Below are positions 54,067 through 62,899 of a stretch of DNA of 64,000 nucleotides, piece after piece. Origin of the DNA: DATGJX01 sp963830545 (GTDB lineage Bacteria > Vulcanimicrobiota > Vulcanimicrobiia > Vulcanimicrobiales > Vulcanimicrobiaceae); NCBI GenBank assembly GCA_963830545.1, contig CAWHMK010000001.1, forward strand, positions 2,046,001-2,110,000, read 5' to 3'. Within the stretch, counting starts at the first letter, position 1. Every line of letters starts with the position of its first letter. The position numbers and the translations under genes are program-made. Below the pieces are notes generated by a model. It was not told where the DNA came from and did not search any database. It was given only the letters and a program-made list of their open reading frames with translations.

Positions 54067-55303
54067 GGAAAAACGCCGCATTGGATTCCAGGCTGACGCG
54101 CTCCTCGCTCCGCAGCAGGCGTTGACGCTGTATTTTTTGCGCGCGCAGCTTCGCGCGCCGCAAACGGAGTACGTCGAGCTGAAAGACGCGCTGCGACGCG
54201 TTTTGGCCGAGCGGATCGTTGCGGACCGCGCCTATCCGCCCGCTGCGCGCTCGGTGATGGACGGCTTCGCACTGCGCGCGGCGGACACGCCCGGAAGGCT
54301 CGAGATTGCCGGCGAGATTCACATGGGGCGTGCTTGGAGTGGGACGTTGCCGGAAAAGGCCGCGCTGCGTATTCCCACCGGCGGTGTACTGCCCGACGGC
54401 GCGGACAGCGTCGTTCCTATTGAAGACGTCCGTCTCGGAAGGGAATACATCGAGATTTCCGAGCGCGTTCCGGTGGGCGACTGTCTCTCACTCGCCGGCT
54501 CGGACATGCGAGCGGGAGAAGCCCTGCTGCTGCCCGGACGCGTCATCGGCGGCGCCGAACTCGGCGTTCTGGCGACGCTTGGAATTGCGCGCGTTCCGGT
54601 GTACCGCCGCCCCGTCATCGGGGTCATTTCGAGCGGCGACGAACTGGTCGGAATCGGCGAAGAGCCGACGGCGGCGCAGGTGCGCGACTCCAACCGTTGG
54701 GCCGTCGCGGGAACGCTGGAAGCGCTTGGCGCCTGCGTTCGGCACATCGAAATCTCGCCCGACGATCCCGCGCGCTTGGAGGCGCTCCTGCGCGAAGCGC
54801 TCGCCGCCTGTGCCGGGGTCTTTCTCACGGGTGGGTCGTCCGTCGGAGACCGCGACTTCACTCCACGTATCGTAGCGAGGCTCGGCAGTCCAGGAGTCAT
54901 CGTCCACGGGCTGCGCGTAAAGCCGGGAAAGCCGACGGTTCTGGGATGCGTCGACGGCAAACCCGTGATTGGATTGCCCGGAAACCCTGCTTCGGCGCTA
55001 ATGATATTGGAAGCGGTAGCCGCACCAATCGTCACGGCGCTTTCCGGGTTTCCGCTTCGGCGCGCCGGCGAGGCGGCGCGGCTCGGGACTGCGGTGAACA
55101 AACGCCCGGGATGGACCTGGTTCGTGCCGGTGCGGCTTGACGAGGCCGATGGCGCCCGGGTAGCGTATCCGCTGGAACTGCGTTCGAGTTCGGTGAGCCT
55201 GCTCGCGCGCGCAAGCGGATTCTTGCTCTTGGACGAAACGATAGAATCCGTTCCGGCGGGCGAACCCGTCGTCGTGACGCGATTTCTTGTTGGTGGACAC
55301 TGA
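54065..55303 (+). CDS. moeA: Molybdopterin molybdenumtransferase
   Basis: A 412-residue MoeA inserting molybdate into adenylylated molybdopterin. Signatures: RSVMDGFAL, RIPTGGVLPDGADSVVPIED, VISSGDELV, RDSNRWAV, FLTGGSSVGDRDFTP, RVKPGKPTVLG and IGLPGNPASALM. The active-site GGSSVGD loop is intact. Complete. Start ATG 54065 directly abuts the divergent serS start; no Shine-Dalgarno is visible. Confidence 0.93.
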   Translation: MEKRRIGFQADALLAPQQALTLYFLRAQLRAPQTEYVELKDALRRVLAERIVADRAYPPAARSVMDGFALRAADTPGRLEIAGEIHMGRAWSGTLPEKAALRIPTGGVLPDGADSVVPIEDVRLGREYIEISERVPVGDCLSLAGSDMRAGEALLLPGRVIGGAELGVLATLGIARVPVYRRPVIGVISSGDELVGIGEEPTAAQVRDSNRWAVAGTLEALGACVRHIEISPDDPARLEALLREALAACAGVFLTGGSSVGDRDFTPRIVARLGSPGVIVHGLRVKPGKPTVLGCVDGKPVIGLPGNPASALMILEAVAAPIVTALSGFPLRRAGEAARLGTAVNKRPGWTWFVPVRLDEADGARVAYPLELRSSSVSLLARASGFLLLDETIESVPAGEPVVVTRFLVGGH

Positions 55304-55338
55304 TTAACAAACTCGACAGCGGACCCGAAGCGGAGTTC

Positions 55339-56431
55339 TTGGCGGCGCCTCATATCGAGGCGATTCCCGTCGTCACGCCGTTCGTCGGCCCCGAGCAGAT
55401 CATGCGCGAAGGCGGTCACGCTTCACTGCTGCGTCTGGGCGCGAATGAAAGCGCTTTCGGGCCTTCTCCCAAAGCCGTCGAAGCGATGGCGCGCGAGTTG
55501 CCGCACATTTCGTGGTACGGCGACCCGGAGTCATACGATCTGCGTTCGGCGATCGCCGTGCGTCACGGCTGCAGCATCGAAAATATTTGCGTCGGTTCGG
55601 GCATCGACGATCTCATGGGATTGGCCGTGCGCGCGTTCATGTCGCCCGGCGCGGTCGCGCTCGCGACGCGCGGGACCTATCCGACGTTCGCGTACCACGT
55701 CACGGGCTTCGGCGGGCGTCTGGAAACGGTGCCATACGGCTCCGAAGGTTTTCTGGACGTCGATGCGATCGTCGCCCGCGCAAGAGAACTGCGTCCCGCG
55801 ATCGTCTACGTCGCCAATCCGGACAACCCCGGCGGCAGCCTGCTTCCGGGCGAGGAGATCGCAAGACTTTTCGAAACGCTTCCCCTCGGTACGCTCTTGT
55901 TTTTAGATGAAGCATACGCGGATTTCGTGGACGACCGGCGAGCTGTTTGCGCCGCTGCTGCAAGGGCGCCTGCTGCGCGTGCGCACGTTTTCGAAGGCTT
56001 ACGGGATGGCGGGGGCACGCATCGGCTACATGGTCTCCACTCCGCGCAACGTCGTGACGTTTCAAAAGATCCGGCTGCATTACGGCGTGAACCGCAACGC
56101 GCAGATCGGCGCGCTCGCCTCGGTTGAAGACGATGCCTTTCGGGCGCGCGTCGTCATGGAAGTCGCTCGAGGGCGGGAGGACTACTACGCACTTGCGGAA
56201 TCGCTCGGGTGCAGCGCGCTGCGCTCGCATGCAAACTTCGTCTGCATCGATTTCGGCACAAATAAGCGCGCAACCGCAGTGATGAACGCGCTGCTCGCGC
56301 ACGGCGTGTTCGTCCGCAAACCCGGTGCCCCGCCGCTCGATCGCTACGTTCGGGTGAGCGTCGGCACGCCCGAAGAGCGCGTCGAATTCGATGCGCGACT
56401 GCGCGCGGTGCTCGCTGAGGTCGACCGGTGA
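55339..56431 (+). CDS. hisC: Histidinol-phosphate aminotransferase-like enzyme (frame break)
   Basis: About 364 residues, fold-type I PLP aminotransferase. First frame (TTG 55339) contains the N-terminal LGANESAFGPSPKAVEAM, YVANPDNPGGSLLPGEE and FLDEAYADFVD. The rest, with the PLP Lys in VRTFSKAYGMAGARIGYM and the C-terminal Arg in VRVSVGTPEERVEF, is in the +1 frame to 56431. One extra base near 55930-55945 accounts for it (removing a C from GACCGG gives VDDGELFAP). The substrate could also be an aromatic amino acid; no other his gene is nearby. The stop overlaps the next GTG. Confidence 0.83.
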
Positions 56432-57153
56432 GATACGCGATCGTTTCGGACATTCACGGTAATCAGGAGTCGCTGCAACGCGCCTTGGCACGGGTGCAGC
56501 CGGACGACAAGGTTCTGTGCCTGGGCGACATCGTCGGTTACGGACCGAATCCGAACGAATGCGTGCGGATGATTCGCGATCGCGCGGCGGAAACGGTGCT
56601 GGGAAATCACGACGTTGCGGCGGTCGACAATTTCGGCATCGAATATTTCAATGCTGCGGCGCGGCGCGCGATCGAATGGACGCAAGGTGTGATCGACGCC
56701 GATCACATCGCGTGGCTGAACGGCTTGAGCTACGAAATCCGCCAGCCGGGTTTCCTGATGGTCCACGGCGCGCCCGTCCATTATTTCGAATACTTGCTCG
56801 ACAAACGCAACGCCAAGGCGGCCTTCGAGCGCACCGACGCGCCGCTCATCTTCATCGGGCACACGCATATCGCGGAATACTACGCGCTCGAACACGACGG
56901 CAGCATTTCGCACCAGCATATGCAGCACGGCGGAGAAATCGTGCTCGCTCCGGGCGTCCGGTACATCATCGACGTGGGAAGCGTGGGGCAGCCGCGCGAT
57001 CTCAATCCCCAGGCGTGCTTCGTTTTCTTCGACGACGAAAAACGCACCGTGGAATGGGTTCGCTACGACTATCCGATTGCCGATGTGCAGCAGAAGATCG
57101 TCGACGCCGAACTGCCGCACGCGTTAGCCGCACGTTTGGACGTAGGAAGATAA
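56428..57153 (+). CDS. Calcineurin-like metallophosphoesterase
   Basis: A 241-residue phosphodiesterase of the YfcE/MJ0936 type with all five metal motifs: VSDIHGN, CLGDIVGYGPNP, LGNHDVAA, VHGAP and IGHTHI. The normal length and uninterrupted frame suggest activity. Natural substrate unknown; bacterial members cleave phosphodiesters or cyclic nucleotides. GTG 56428 is coupled to the preceding gene. Confidence 0.85.
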   Translation: MRYAIVSDIHGNQESLQRALARVQPDDKVLCLGDIVGYGPNPNECVRMIRDRAAETVLGNHDVAAVDNFGIEYFNAAARRAIEWTQGVIDADHIAWLNGLSYEIRQPGFLMVHGAPVHYFEYLLDKRNAKAAFERTDAPLIFIGHTHIAEYYALEHDGSISHQHMQHGGEIVLAPGVRYIIDVGSVGQPRDLNPQACFVFFDDEKRTVEWVRYDYPIADVQQKIVDAELPHALAARLDVGR

Positions 57154-57154
57154 T

Positions 57155-57607
57155 TTGTCGGTGCCGATTGACGATGGGCGCTGCTTTGCATGCGGCCCTG
57201 AAAACGAGATTGGGCTGCGGCTGCGATTCGAACCCTTCGAGGACGGCGTGCTCGCGCGCACCGAATTGCGGCCGCAATTTCAGGGCTGGCGAGGGATCGC
57301 GCACGGCGGCGTCGCGCTCGCGCTGCTCGACGAAGCGATGGCGCACGCCGCGGGTGCGGCGGGCCATCGCGGCGTCACCGCGAGCATGAACGCTCGCTTT
57401 CGCAAGCCCGTTCCGCTCGACGTGCCGCTCGAGGTTCGCGGCTGCGTGAAGTGGATGCGCCGCAACGTGCTCGAGCTCTATGCGAGCGTGACGGGTCCGG
57501 GCAACGCGATGCTCGTCGAGGCCGAAGGCCGCTTCGTTTCGCAGGGCCGCATCGAAGACATCGCCGACCGCCGCAACCCAAGTTCGCCGCCAACGGGGAA
57601 CGCCTGA
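57155..57607 (+). CDS. PaaI-family hotdog thioesterase
   Basis: A 150-residue hotdog-fold protein with the PaaI core FQGWRGIAHGGVALALLDEAMAHAA, containing the catalytic Asp/Glu region on the long helix. An N-terminal CFACGPENEIGL Cys pair is seen in this subgroup. It hydrolyses acyl-CoA thioesters of unknown chain. Starts 1 nt after the phosphoesterase stop. Confidence 0.8.
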   Translation: MSVPIDDGRCFACGPENEIGLRLRFEPFEDGVLARTELRPQFQGWRGIAHGGVALALLDEAMAHAAGAAGHRGVTASMNARFRKPVPLDVPLEVRGCVKWMRRNVLELYASVTGPGNAMLVEAEGRFVSQGRIEDIADRRNPSSPPTGNA

Positions 57608-57694
57608 AATGCGGGCAGGTTCACACGCCGTGAGGTCGTGGGGGTCCTCCCGTCGTCGATGTGGGGCGCGAAGGCTAGGCCGGAGCGCCTTTTA

Positions 57695-58186
57695 GTGCCG
57701 AAGTCTAAGACCGAACGCAAGACTGCGAACGCGGAAGATGCCCGCCGAAACACCGCGCCGGCGGTGGACAACCGCCGAGCGCGGCACGAGTTTCACATAC
57801 TGGAATCGATGGAAGCCGGGATCGCACTGACGGGCACCGAGATCAAATCGATACGGCAGGGCGGAATCAGTTTGAACGAAGCGTACGCGCGAATGCGCGA
57901 CGGCGAACTTTGGCTGCTCGGCATGCACGTGCCGCCGTACAAACAGGGTAGTTTCTCGAACGTCGATCCGAACCGGCCGCGCAAGCTGCTGCTGCACAAG
58001 GAGCAGATCGCGCGTTTCGGAAGCCGTGCCGCGGAAAAAGGTTTGACGATCGTTCCGCTGCGTTTGTATTTCACGCGCGGCAAGGTCAAAGTGGAAATCG
58101 GACTCGCGAAGGGCAAGAAACTCTGGGACAAACGCGAGTCCGTTGCCAAACGCGACGTCGAGCGCGAGATCGCCCGGCACAGCTGA
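57695..58186 (+). CDS. smpB: SsrA-binding protein
   Basis: A 163-residue SmpB, partner of tmRNA in trans-translation. Family hallmarks: EAGIALTGTEIKSIRQGGISLNEAYARM, ELWLLGMHVPPYKQG, RPRKLLLHKEQIARF and the C-terminal helix KKLWDKRESVAKRDVEREI. GTG 57695 (after GGAG) is preferred; a start at 57638 would add a non-homologous leader. No tmRNA gene is visible in the window. The 87-nt gap before it holds no feature I can support. Confidence 0.92.
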   Translation: MPKSKTERKTANAEDARRNTAPAVDNRRARHEFHILESMEAGIALTGTEIKSIRQGGISLNEAYARMRDGELWLLGMHVPPYKQGSFSNVDPNRPRKLLLHKEQIARFGSRAAEKGLTIVPLRLYFTRGKVKVEIGLAKGKKLWDKRESVAKRDVEREIARHS

Positions 58187-58187
58187 G

Positions 58188-59075
58188 ATGCGTGGGACGC
58201 GCCCGGAGCGCGCAATCGAACAAGCGGTCGAGGCCGCGGGCGTCGTACGAAAAGGCGATCGCGTGCTCGTGGCGTGCAGCGGCGGTTCCGACAGCGTAGG
58301 CGTCGCCGCGATTTTGGTTGCCGTCGCAAAGCCGATGCACCTGCACGTCGTGCTGGCACACGTCAATCACGGCGTGCGCGCGTCGGCGTGGCAGGACGAA
58401 GCCGTTGCGCTTCGCATTGCCGCCGCTCTCGACGTTCCCGTAAAGGTTATTGCACTGCGGCCGGATCGCGGCGACGAAGCCGCGCTCCGCGAAGCGCGTT
58501 ATGAAAGGCTCGCCGGAGCTGCGCGCGATTGCGCGGCAACGGTCGTCGTCACCGGACACAACGCCGAGGACCAAACGGAAACGGTCTTGCTCGCGCTCTT
58601 TCGCGGAACGGGTCCGCAAGGGCTGGCCGGCATGCGGGCACGCCGCGAACTCACCGGCGGCCTCGAATTGGCGCGGCCGCTTCTGCAATTTCCGCGTGCC
58701 GAGATTCGCGCGTACGTACAAAATGCGGGATTGCCGTACTGCATCGATCCAACCAATGCGGATGCCGCGTTTCGGCGCAATGCCGTGCGGGAGGCGCTGG
58801 CGGCTCTGCGCCCGCTTTTCCCCGGCTTGGACGCGGCGGTCGCCCGCGCGGCACGCGTGGTCGGCGACGAGCTATTCGAAACGTCGCAGGCGGCACTGCG
58901 CAGGCAGGTTCGAGAACGACTGCGCGAGCACGAGGCGCTGCTCGGCGTCGACTTCGACCATGTCGAGGCAGCGGTCCGTGCGTTGGAGCGCGGAACAACC
59001 GGGCGCTTCTCAATGAGCTCCGGCGTGGAACTGACGATTGAGAACGGTGAGTTGACGGTACATCGGGAGAGGTGA
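58188..59075 (+). CDS. tilS: tRNA(Ile)-lysidine synthetase
   Basis: A 295-residue enzyme modifying C34 of the tRNA-Ile CAU anticodon. The PP-loop SGGSDS (31-36) binds ATP. VNHGVRASAWQDE, TGHNAEDQTETVLL and FRGTGPQGLAGM are typical. Shorter than E. coli TilS (432), with only a small C-terminal region, as in many bacteria. 1 nt from hpt; together with ftsH this reproduces the widely conserved tilS-hpt-ftsH order. Confidence 0.93.
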   Translation: MRGTRPERAIEQAVEAAGVVRKGDRVLVACSGGSDSVGVAAILVAVAKPMHLHVVLAHVNHGVRASAWQDEAVALRIAAALDVPVKVIALRPDRGDEAALREARYERLAGAARDCAATVVVTGHNAEDQTETVLLALFRGTGPQGLAGMRARRELTGGLELARPLLQFPRAEIRAYVQNAGLPYCIDPTNADAAFRRNAVREALAALRPLFPGLDAAVARAARVVGDELFETSQAALRRQVRERLREHEALLGVDFDHVEAAVRALERGTTGRFSMSSGVELTIENGELTVHRER

Positions 59076-59076
59076 G

Positions 59077-59649
59077 ATGACCACGGAATCCTATGCCCCG
59101 ACAATCGAGCGGACGCTCTTCTCCGAAGCCGAGATTCGGGAGGCGATAGCGCGGCTGGCAGGGCAAATTGCCGCCGATTTCACGGGGCAACCGTTACTCG
59201 TGCTCGGGGTGTTGAAGGGAGCACTGTACGTGACGGCCGATTTGGTGCGTGCGATTTCGCGCGTGCCGGACGGGCCCAGCGAACTGGACGTGGGCTTTCT
59301 GGTCGTCTCGAGCTATGGGAATTCGACGCGTTCGAGCGGCGAGGTCCGGTTACTCAAGGACGCAGACCAAAACGTCGCCGGCAAACACGTGCTCGTCGTC
59401 GAGGACATTATCGACAACGGCCTCACACTGCAGTACCTTCGGTCGTTGCTCATCGGGCGGGAACCCGCGAGCCTGAAAGCCTGTGTACTTTTCGACAAGC
59501 CATATAACCGGCGAGTCGACGTACCGATTGATTATGTAGGCCTCGTCTGCCCCGATGAGTTCGTCGTAGGGTACGGATTGGACTACCGGGAAAGCTACCG
59601 GAACCTTCCGTATCTTGCGCAGCTCCGCCCATGGGTATTTTCAGAGTAA
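59077..59649 (+). CDS. hpt: Hypoxanthine phosphoribosyltransferase
   Basis: A 190-residue purine-salvage enzyme. The PRPP-binding motif VLVVEDIIDNGLTLQYL and the DKPYNRRVDVPIDYVG base-binding segment are intact, followed by DEFVVGYGLDY. A ribosome-binding site GAGAGGTGAG precedes the ATG. Conserved neighbour of tilS and ftsH. Confidence 0.94.
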   Translation: MTTESYAPTIERTLFSEAEIREAIARLAGQIAADFTGQPLLVLGVLKGALYVTADLVRAISRVPDGPSELDVGFLVVSSYGNSTRSSGEVRLLKDADQNVAGKHVLVVEDIIDNGLTLQYLRSLLIGREPASLKACVLFDKPYNRRVDVPIDYVGLVCPDEFVVGYGLDYRESYRNLPYLAQLRPWVFSE

Positions 59650-59666
59650 GGTAAATGTAAAGAGTA

Positions 59667-61583
59667 GTGAGCAAGCATCTTCGGGGCATCGTCCTCATCA
59701 TTATCGCGTGTATCGCGGTCTTCTTCATCGTGCAGCGCCTCGTGCTGCCGACGGCGGACAGCACGCGGCTGCAGTACTCGGAGTTCTATCAAAAACTCGA
59801 GCACAATCAGATCCAAACCTTCCACGCCGTCGGCTACGACGTCGCGGGCGATCTGACCAGCGGCAATCACTACACGACGACGATCCCCAACCGCGATCAG
59901 GCTTTCGTCGACGACGTGATGGCGCACGTCAAGGGCGGCGTCACCTGGGATCCGGCGAGCAATGCTTCGCTCGTAACGTCGATCGTCGGATTCTTGCCGT
60001 TCATCGTATTAGCGCTGTTCCTCTTCATCATTTTGAGGCAGGCGCAGAACGGAGGAAGCCAAGCCTTGTCGTTCGGTCGTTCGCGCGCAAAGATGCTCTC
60101 GGAGAATCGCCCGAAGGTGACGTTCAACGACGTCGCGGGAGTCGATGAAGCAAAAGAAGAGCTCGGCGAGATCGTCGAGTTCCTGAAGTATCCAAAGAAA
60201 TTCCAGGCACTGGGCGCACGCATTCCCAAAGGCGTGCTGCTGCTTGGGCCACCCGGATCCGGAAAGACGCTGCTGGCTCGCGCCATTGCGGGCGAAGCGG
60301 GCGTTCCGTTCTTCTCGATTTCCGGTTCGGACTTCGTCGAAATGTTCGTGGGCGTCGGTGCATCGCGCGTGCGCGACCTCTTCGATCAGGCGAAGAAATC
60401 CGCACCGTGCATCATCTTCATCGACGAAATCGACGCGGTCGGCCGCCAGCGCGGCGCCGGCTTGGGCGGCGGCCATGACGAGCGCGAACAGACGCTCAAC
60501 CAGCTGCTCGTCGAAATGGACGGGTTCGATCAAAATACCGGCGTCATTCTCATCGCCGCCACGAACCGTCCCGACGTACTGGATCCGGCGCTGCTGCGTC
60601 CGGGCCGGTTCGATCGTCAAATCGTCGTCGATCGCGCGGACGTCAAAGGACGCCAGAAGATTCTCGAAGTGCACGCGCGCAACAAGCCGCTGAGCAAGGA
60701 AGTCGCGCTCGAGATCCTGGCTAAACGCACGCCCGGCTTTTCCGGCGCGGATCTGGAGAATTTGCTCAACGAAGCGGCGCTGCTTGCAGCGCGCCGCAAC
60801 AAGACCGTCATCGAGATGAACGATTGCGACGAGGCGATCGATCGCGTGATGGTCGGGCCGGAACGCAAGTCGATCGTGATGTCGCAGAAAGAAAAAGAGA
60901 TCACCGCGTATCACGAGTCGGGTCACGCGATCATCGGCGGCCTCACCGACAAGGGCGATCCGATCCACAAGGTGACGATCATCCCGCGCGGTATGGCGCT
61001 TGGCATCACGTGGTCTCTGCCCGAAGACGACCGCCACAGCCAAACCAAAGAAGAGCTGCTCGCGACGATCACGCGCGCGCTCGGCGGCAGGCTGTCCGAA
61101 GAGATCAAGTTCAAAGACGTGACCACCGGGGCGAGCAACGACTTCGAAAAAGCAACCGAACTCGCGCGCCGCATGGTGACGCAGTACGGCATGTCCGAAA
61201 CGCTCGGTCCCATTCAATACGGCCGCGGAAACCATCAAGTATTTCTGGGCCGCGATTTGGGCGAAGAGCGCAATTATTCGGAAGAGATCGCATCGAAGAT
61301 CGACGCGGAAGTGCGCCGCATCATCGAGAGCTGCTACGACCGCGGGCGCAAACTGCTCGGGGACAATTGGAACAAGGTCGAACGCATGGTGGCCTCGCTT
61401 CTCGAATACGAGACCGTGGAGGCTGACGAAGTCAAAGCGATCTTGGAAGGTCGCCCGTACAATCGCGGGGGCGGGACGCCCCAGGTCGCGGAAGCACCCG
61501 CGCCTGCCGCGGTTGAGGAAGGCAAGGCGCGCGTCGAGCAACCCAAGCGCCTGCCGCCGAATATTTCGCCGGAACCGGCGTGA
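59667..61583 (+). CDS. ftsH: ATP-dependent zinc metalloprotease FtsH
   Basis: A 638-residue membrane AAA+ protease. Two N-terminal TM helices (8-24 and 105-123) flank a periplasmic domain. Walker A GPPGSGKT (194-201), pore loop FVGVGASRVRDLF, Walker B IIFIDEIDAVGRQRG, second-region-of-homology RPDVLDPALLRPGRFDRQ, and the zinc site HESGHAI. A Pro/Glu-rich C-terminal tail. GTG 59667 with AAAGAG upstream. Degrades misfolded membrane proteins and regulators. Confidence 0.96.
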   Translation: MSKHLRGIVLIIIACIAVFFIVQRLVLPTADSTRLQYSEFYQKLEHNQIQTFHAVGYDVAGDLTSGNHYTTTIPNRDQAFVDDVMAHVKGGVTWDPASNASLVTSIVGFLPFIVLALFLFIILRQAQNGGSQALSFGRSRAKMLSENRPKVTFNDVAGVDEAKEELGEIVEFLKYPKKFQALGARIPKGVLLLGPPGSGKTLLARAIAGEAGVPFFSISGSDFVEMFVGVGASRVRDLFDQAKKSAPCIIFIDEIDAVGRQRGAGLGGGHDEREQTLNQLLVEMDGFDQNTGVILIAATNRPDVLDPALLRPGRFDRQIVVDRADVKGRQKILEVHARNKPLSKEVALEILAKRTPGFSGADLENLLNEAALLAARRNKTVIEMNDCDEAIDRVMVGPERKSIVMSQKEKEITAYHESGHAIIGGLTDKGDPIHKVTIIPRGMALGITWSLPEDDRHSQTKEELLATITRALGGRLSEEIKFKDVTTGASNDFEKATELARRMVTQYGMSETLGPIQYGRGNHQVFLGRDLGEERNYSEEIASKIDAEVRRIIESCYDRGRKLLGDNWNKVERMVASLLEYETVEADEVKAILEGRPYNRGGGTPQVAEAPAPAAVEEGKARVEQPKRLPPNISPEPA

Positions 61584-62899
61584 CGCGCAGATTGCGTAAT
61601 CCTGCGGCAGCGATGTGGGTCTTCATGTCGCTGCTGGCGTTTCACGCCCCTCGCGCTGCAGCGCAATCCTCGCCGTACGAGACGACCGGTTCGCTGCCCG
61701 GCGGCGGCATGTACGTAATGCGCCGCGACGAACTCGCGCGCACTACGGCAATGGAACTTTGGTTTCGCGCGCCGGGTGCAGGAGCCGACGCGAAATATCC
61801 CGGCATCTCCAGGCTCGCAATTGCGGCGGTCGCGGCATCGAGCCGTCCGCATGCCGCTTCGCTCAGCGAGACCGTCACCCGCCTCGGCGGAACGCTCACG
61901 CTCAACGTGTATCCGGATATCGTCATGGTCGGCGCAAGCGTTCCCTCATGGGATGCTGCGCAGACGCTGCATGCACTGACGTCCGCCTATTTCGTCCCAT
62001 CGATTTCCAGCGGCGGATTGAAAGCCGCACTGCGCGATTGCGCCGTTGCGGCTGCGGAAACGCGCTTCGATGCGGAACGGGTGATGCAGGATGCGCTGTT
62101 CGCGCAACTGTTCGTATCCGGTCCGGAGCACTACCCGGCGACGCCCAGCACGACTGCGGATTTCACTAAGATTCCCCAGGATGCGCTGACGGCTTTCGCC
62201 AAGCGTGCGTTCCGCCAAAGCAACGCGGTCCTTTCGCTCGCGGGCGCGGTCGATCCGAAGCTGCTCGGCAGCGTCCAGGACGCAAACGGCGGCTCCTCGA
62301 TGGATGCCCCCCTCGATTCTCCGCTTTCGCCTGCACCTGGTTCCGTCACAAAAAGTGCATACGTGTCCGGCATCGGTTTTGCATGGGCTGGTCCGCCGAT
62401 CGCCGACGGTAAAGCCGCCACCGCGCTGGACTTCGTTGCCGACTATCTGTTCGACAACGAGCATGGAACGCTCGCGCGTTCGGTTCAGCAAGCGAATCCG
62501 GATGCATTCGTCAACGGACAATTCATCACGCTGCACAATCCCGGCGTGCTGCTTCTCACGATATCGGGTGAGAATTCACCCGAAATTCGTCAGCAAGTGC
62601 TCGAAGCGACTGCGCGCATGGAGCAACCGATGGACGGCAAGTCCTTCGATGCGGCGCGCGCGGCGTTCGAATATCATATTTTCAGTCAAACGCAGACGCC
62701 GCTGGAACGCGCGGACAACTTCGGCTGGTATGCCGTGGAAGGCAACGCGTCGTACGCTCCGGGTGCGGCCTCGGGCGATTACGTCAAGGCGATAGAGTCG
62801 CTCGATCCAAATTACGTCGCGCAGACCGTGCGCGCGTACATGCAGCATCCGGCGATCGTCGAACTGCTCTCCACCGGACAGAAGGGAACGACCACGTGA
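61580..62899 (+). CDS. Secreted M16-like (insulinase fold) protein, probably non-catalytic
   Basis: A 439-residue exported protein with two M16 halves. Signal peptide to about residue 28 (LLAFHAPRAAAQ). The strand order and spacing of M16 are recognisable (AMELWFRAPGAGADAKYPGISRLA ... LNVYPDIVMVGASVP), but the zinc motif HxxEH is missing at its expected place. Such subunits pair with an active or another inactive partner. It overlaps the ftsH stop by four bases and is followed, overlapping, by a second copy. Confidence 0.7.
   Translation: MTRRLRNPAAAMWVFMSLLAFHAPRAAAQSSPYETTGSLPGGGMYVMRRDELARTTAMELWFRAPGAGADAKYPGISRLAIAAVAASSRPHAASLSETVTRLGGTLTLNVYPDIVMVGASVPSWDAAQTLHALTSAYFVPSISSGGLKAALRDCAVAAAETRFDAERVMQDALFAQLFVSGPEHYPATPSTTADFTKIPQDALTAFAKRAFRQSNAVLSLAGAVDPKLLGSVQDANGGSSMDAPLDSPLSPAPGSVTKSAYVSGIGFAWAGPPIADGKAATALDFVADYLFDNEHGTLARSVQQANPDAFVNGQFITLHNPGVLLLTISGENSPEIRQQVLEATARMEQPMDGKSFDAARAAFEYHIFSQTQTPLERADNFGWYAVEGNASYAPGAASGDYVKAIESLDPNYVAQTVRAYMQHPAIVELLSTGQKGTTT

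Noticed and set aside
57608..57694. Small RNA (SRP or tmRNA-like) before smpB
   Set aside because: The gap is 87 nt and contains only a short GC hairpin; no tmRNA or SRP consensus pieces are recognisable.
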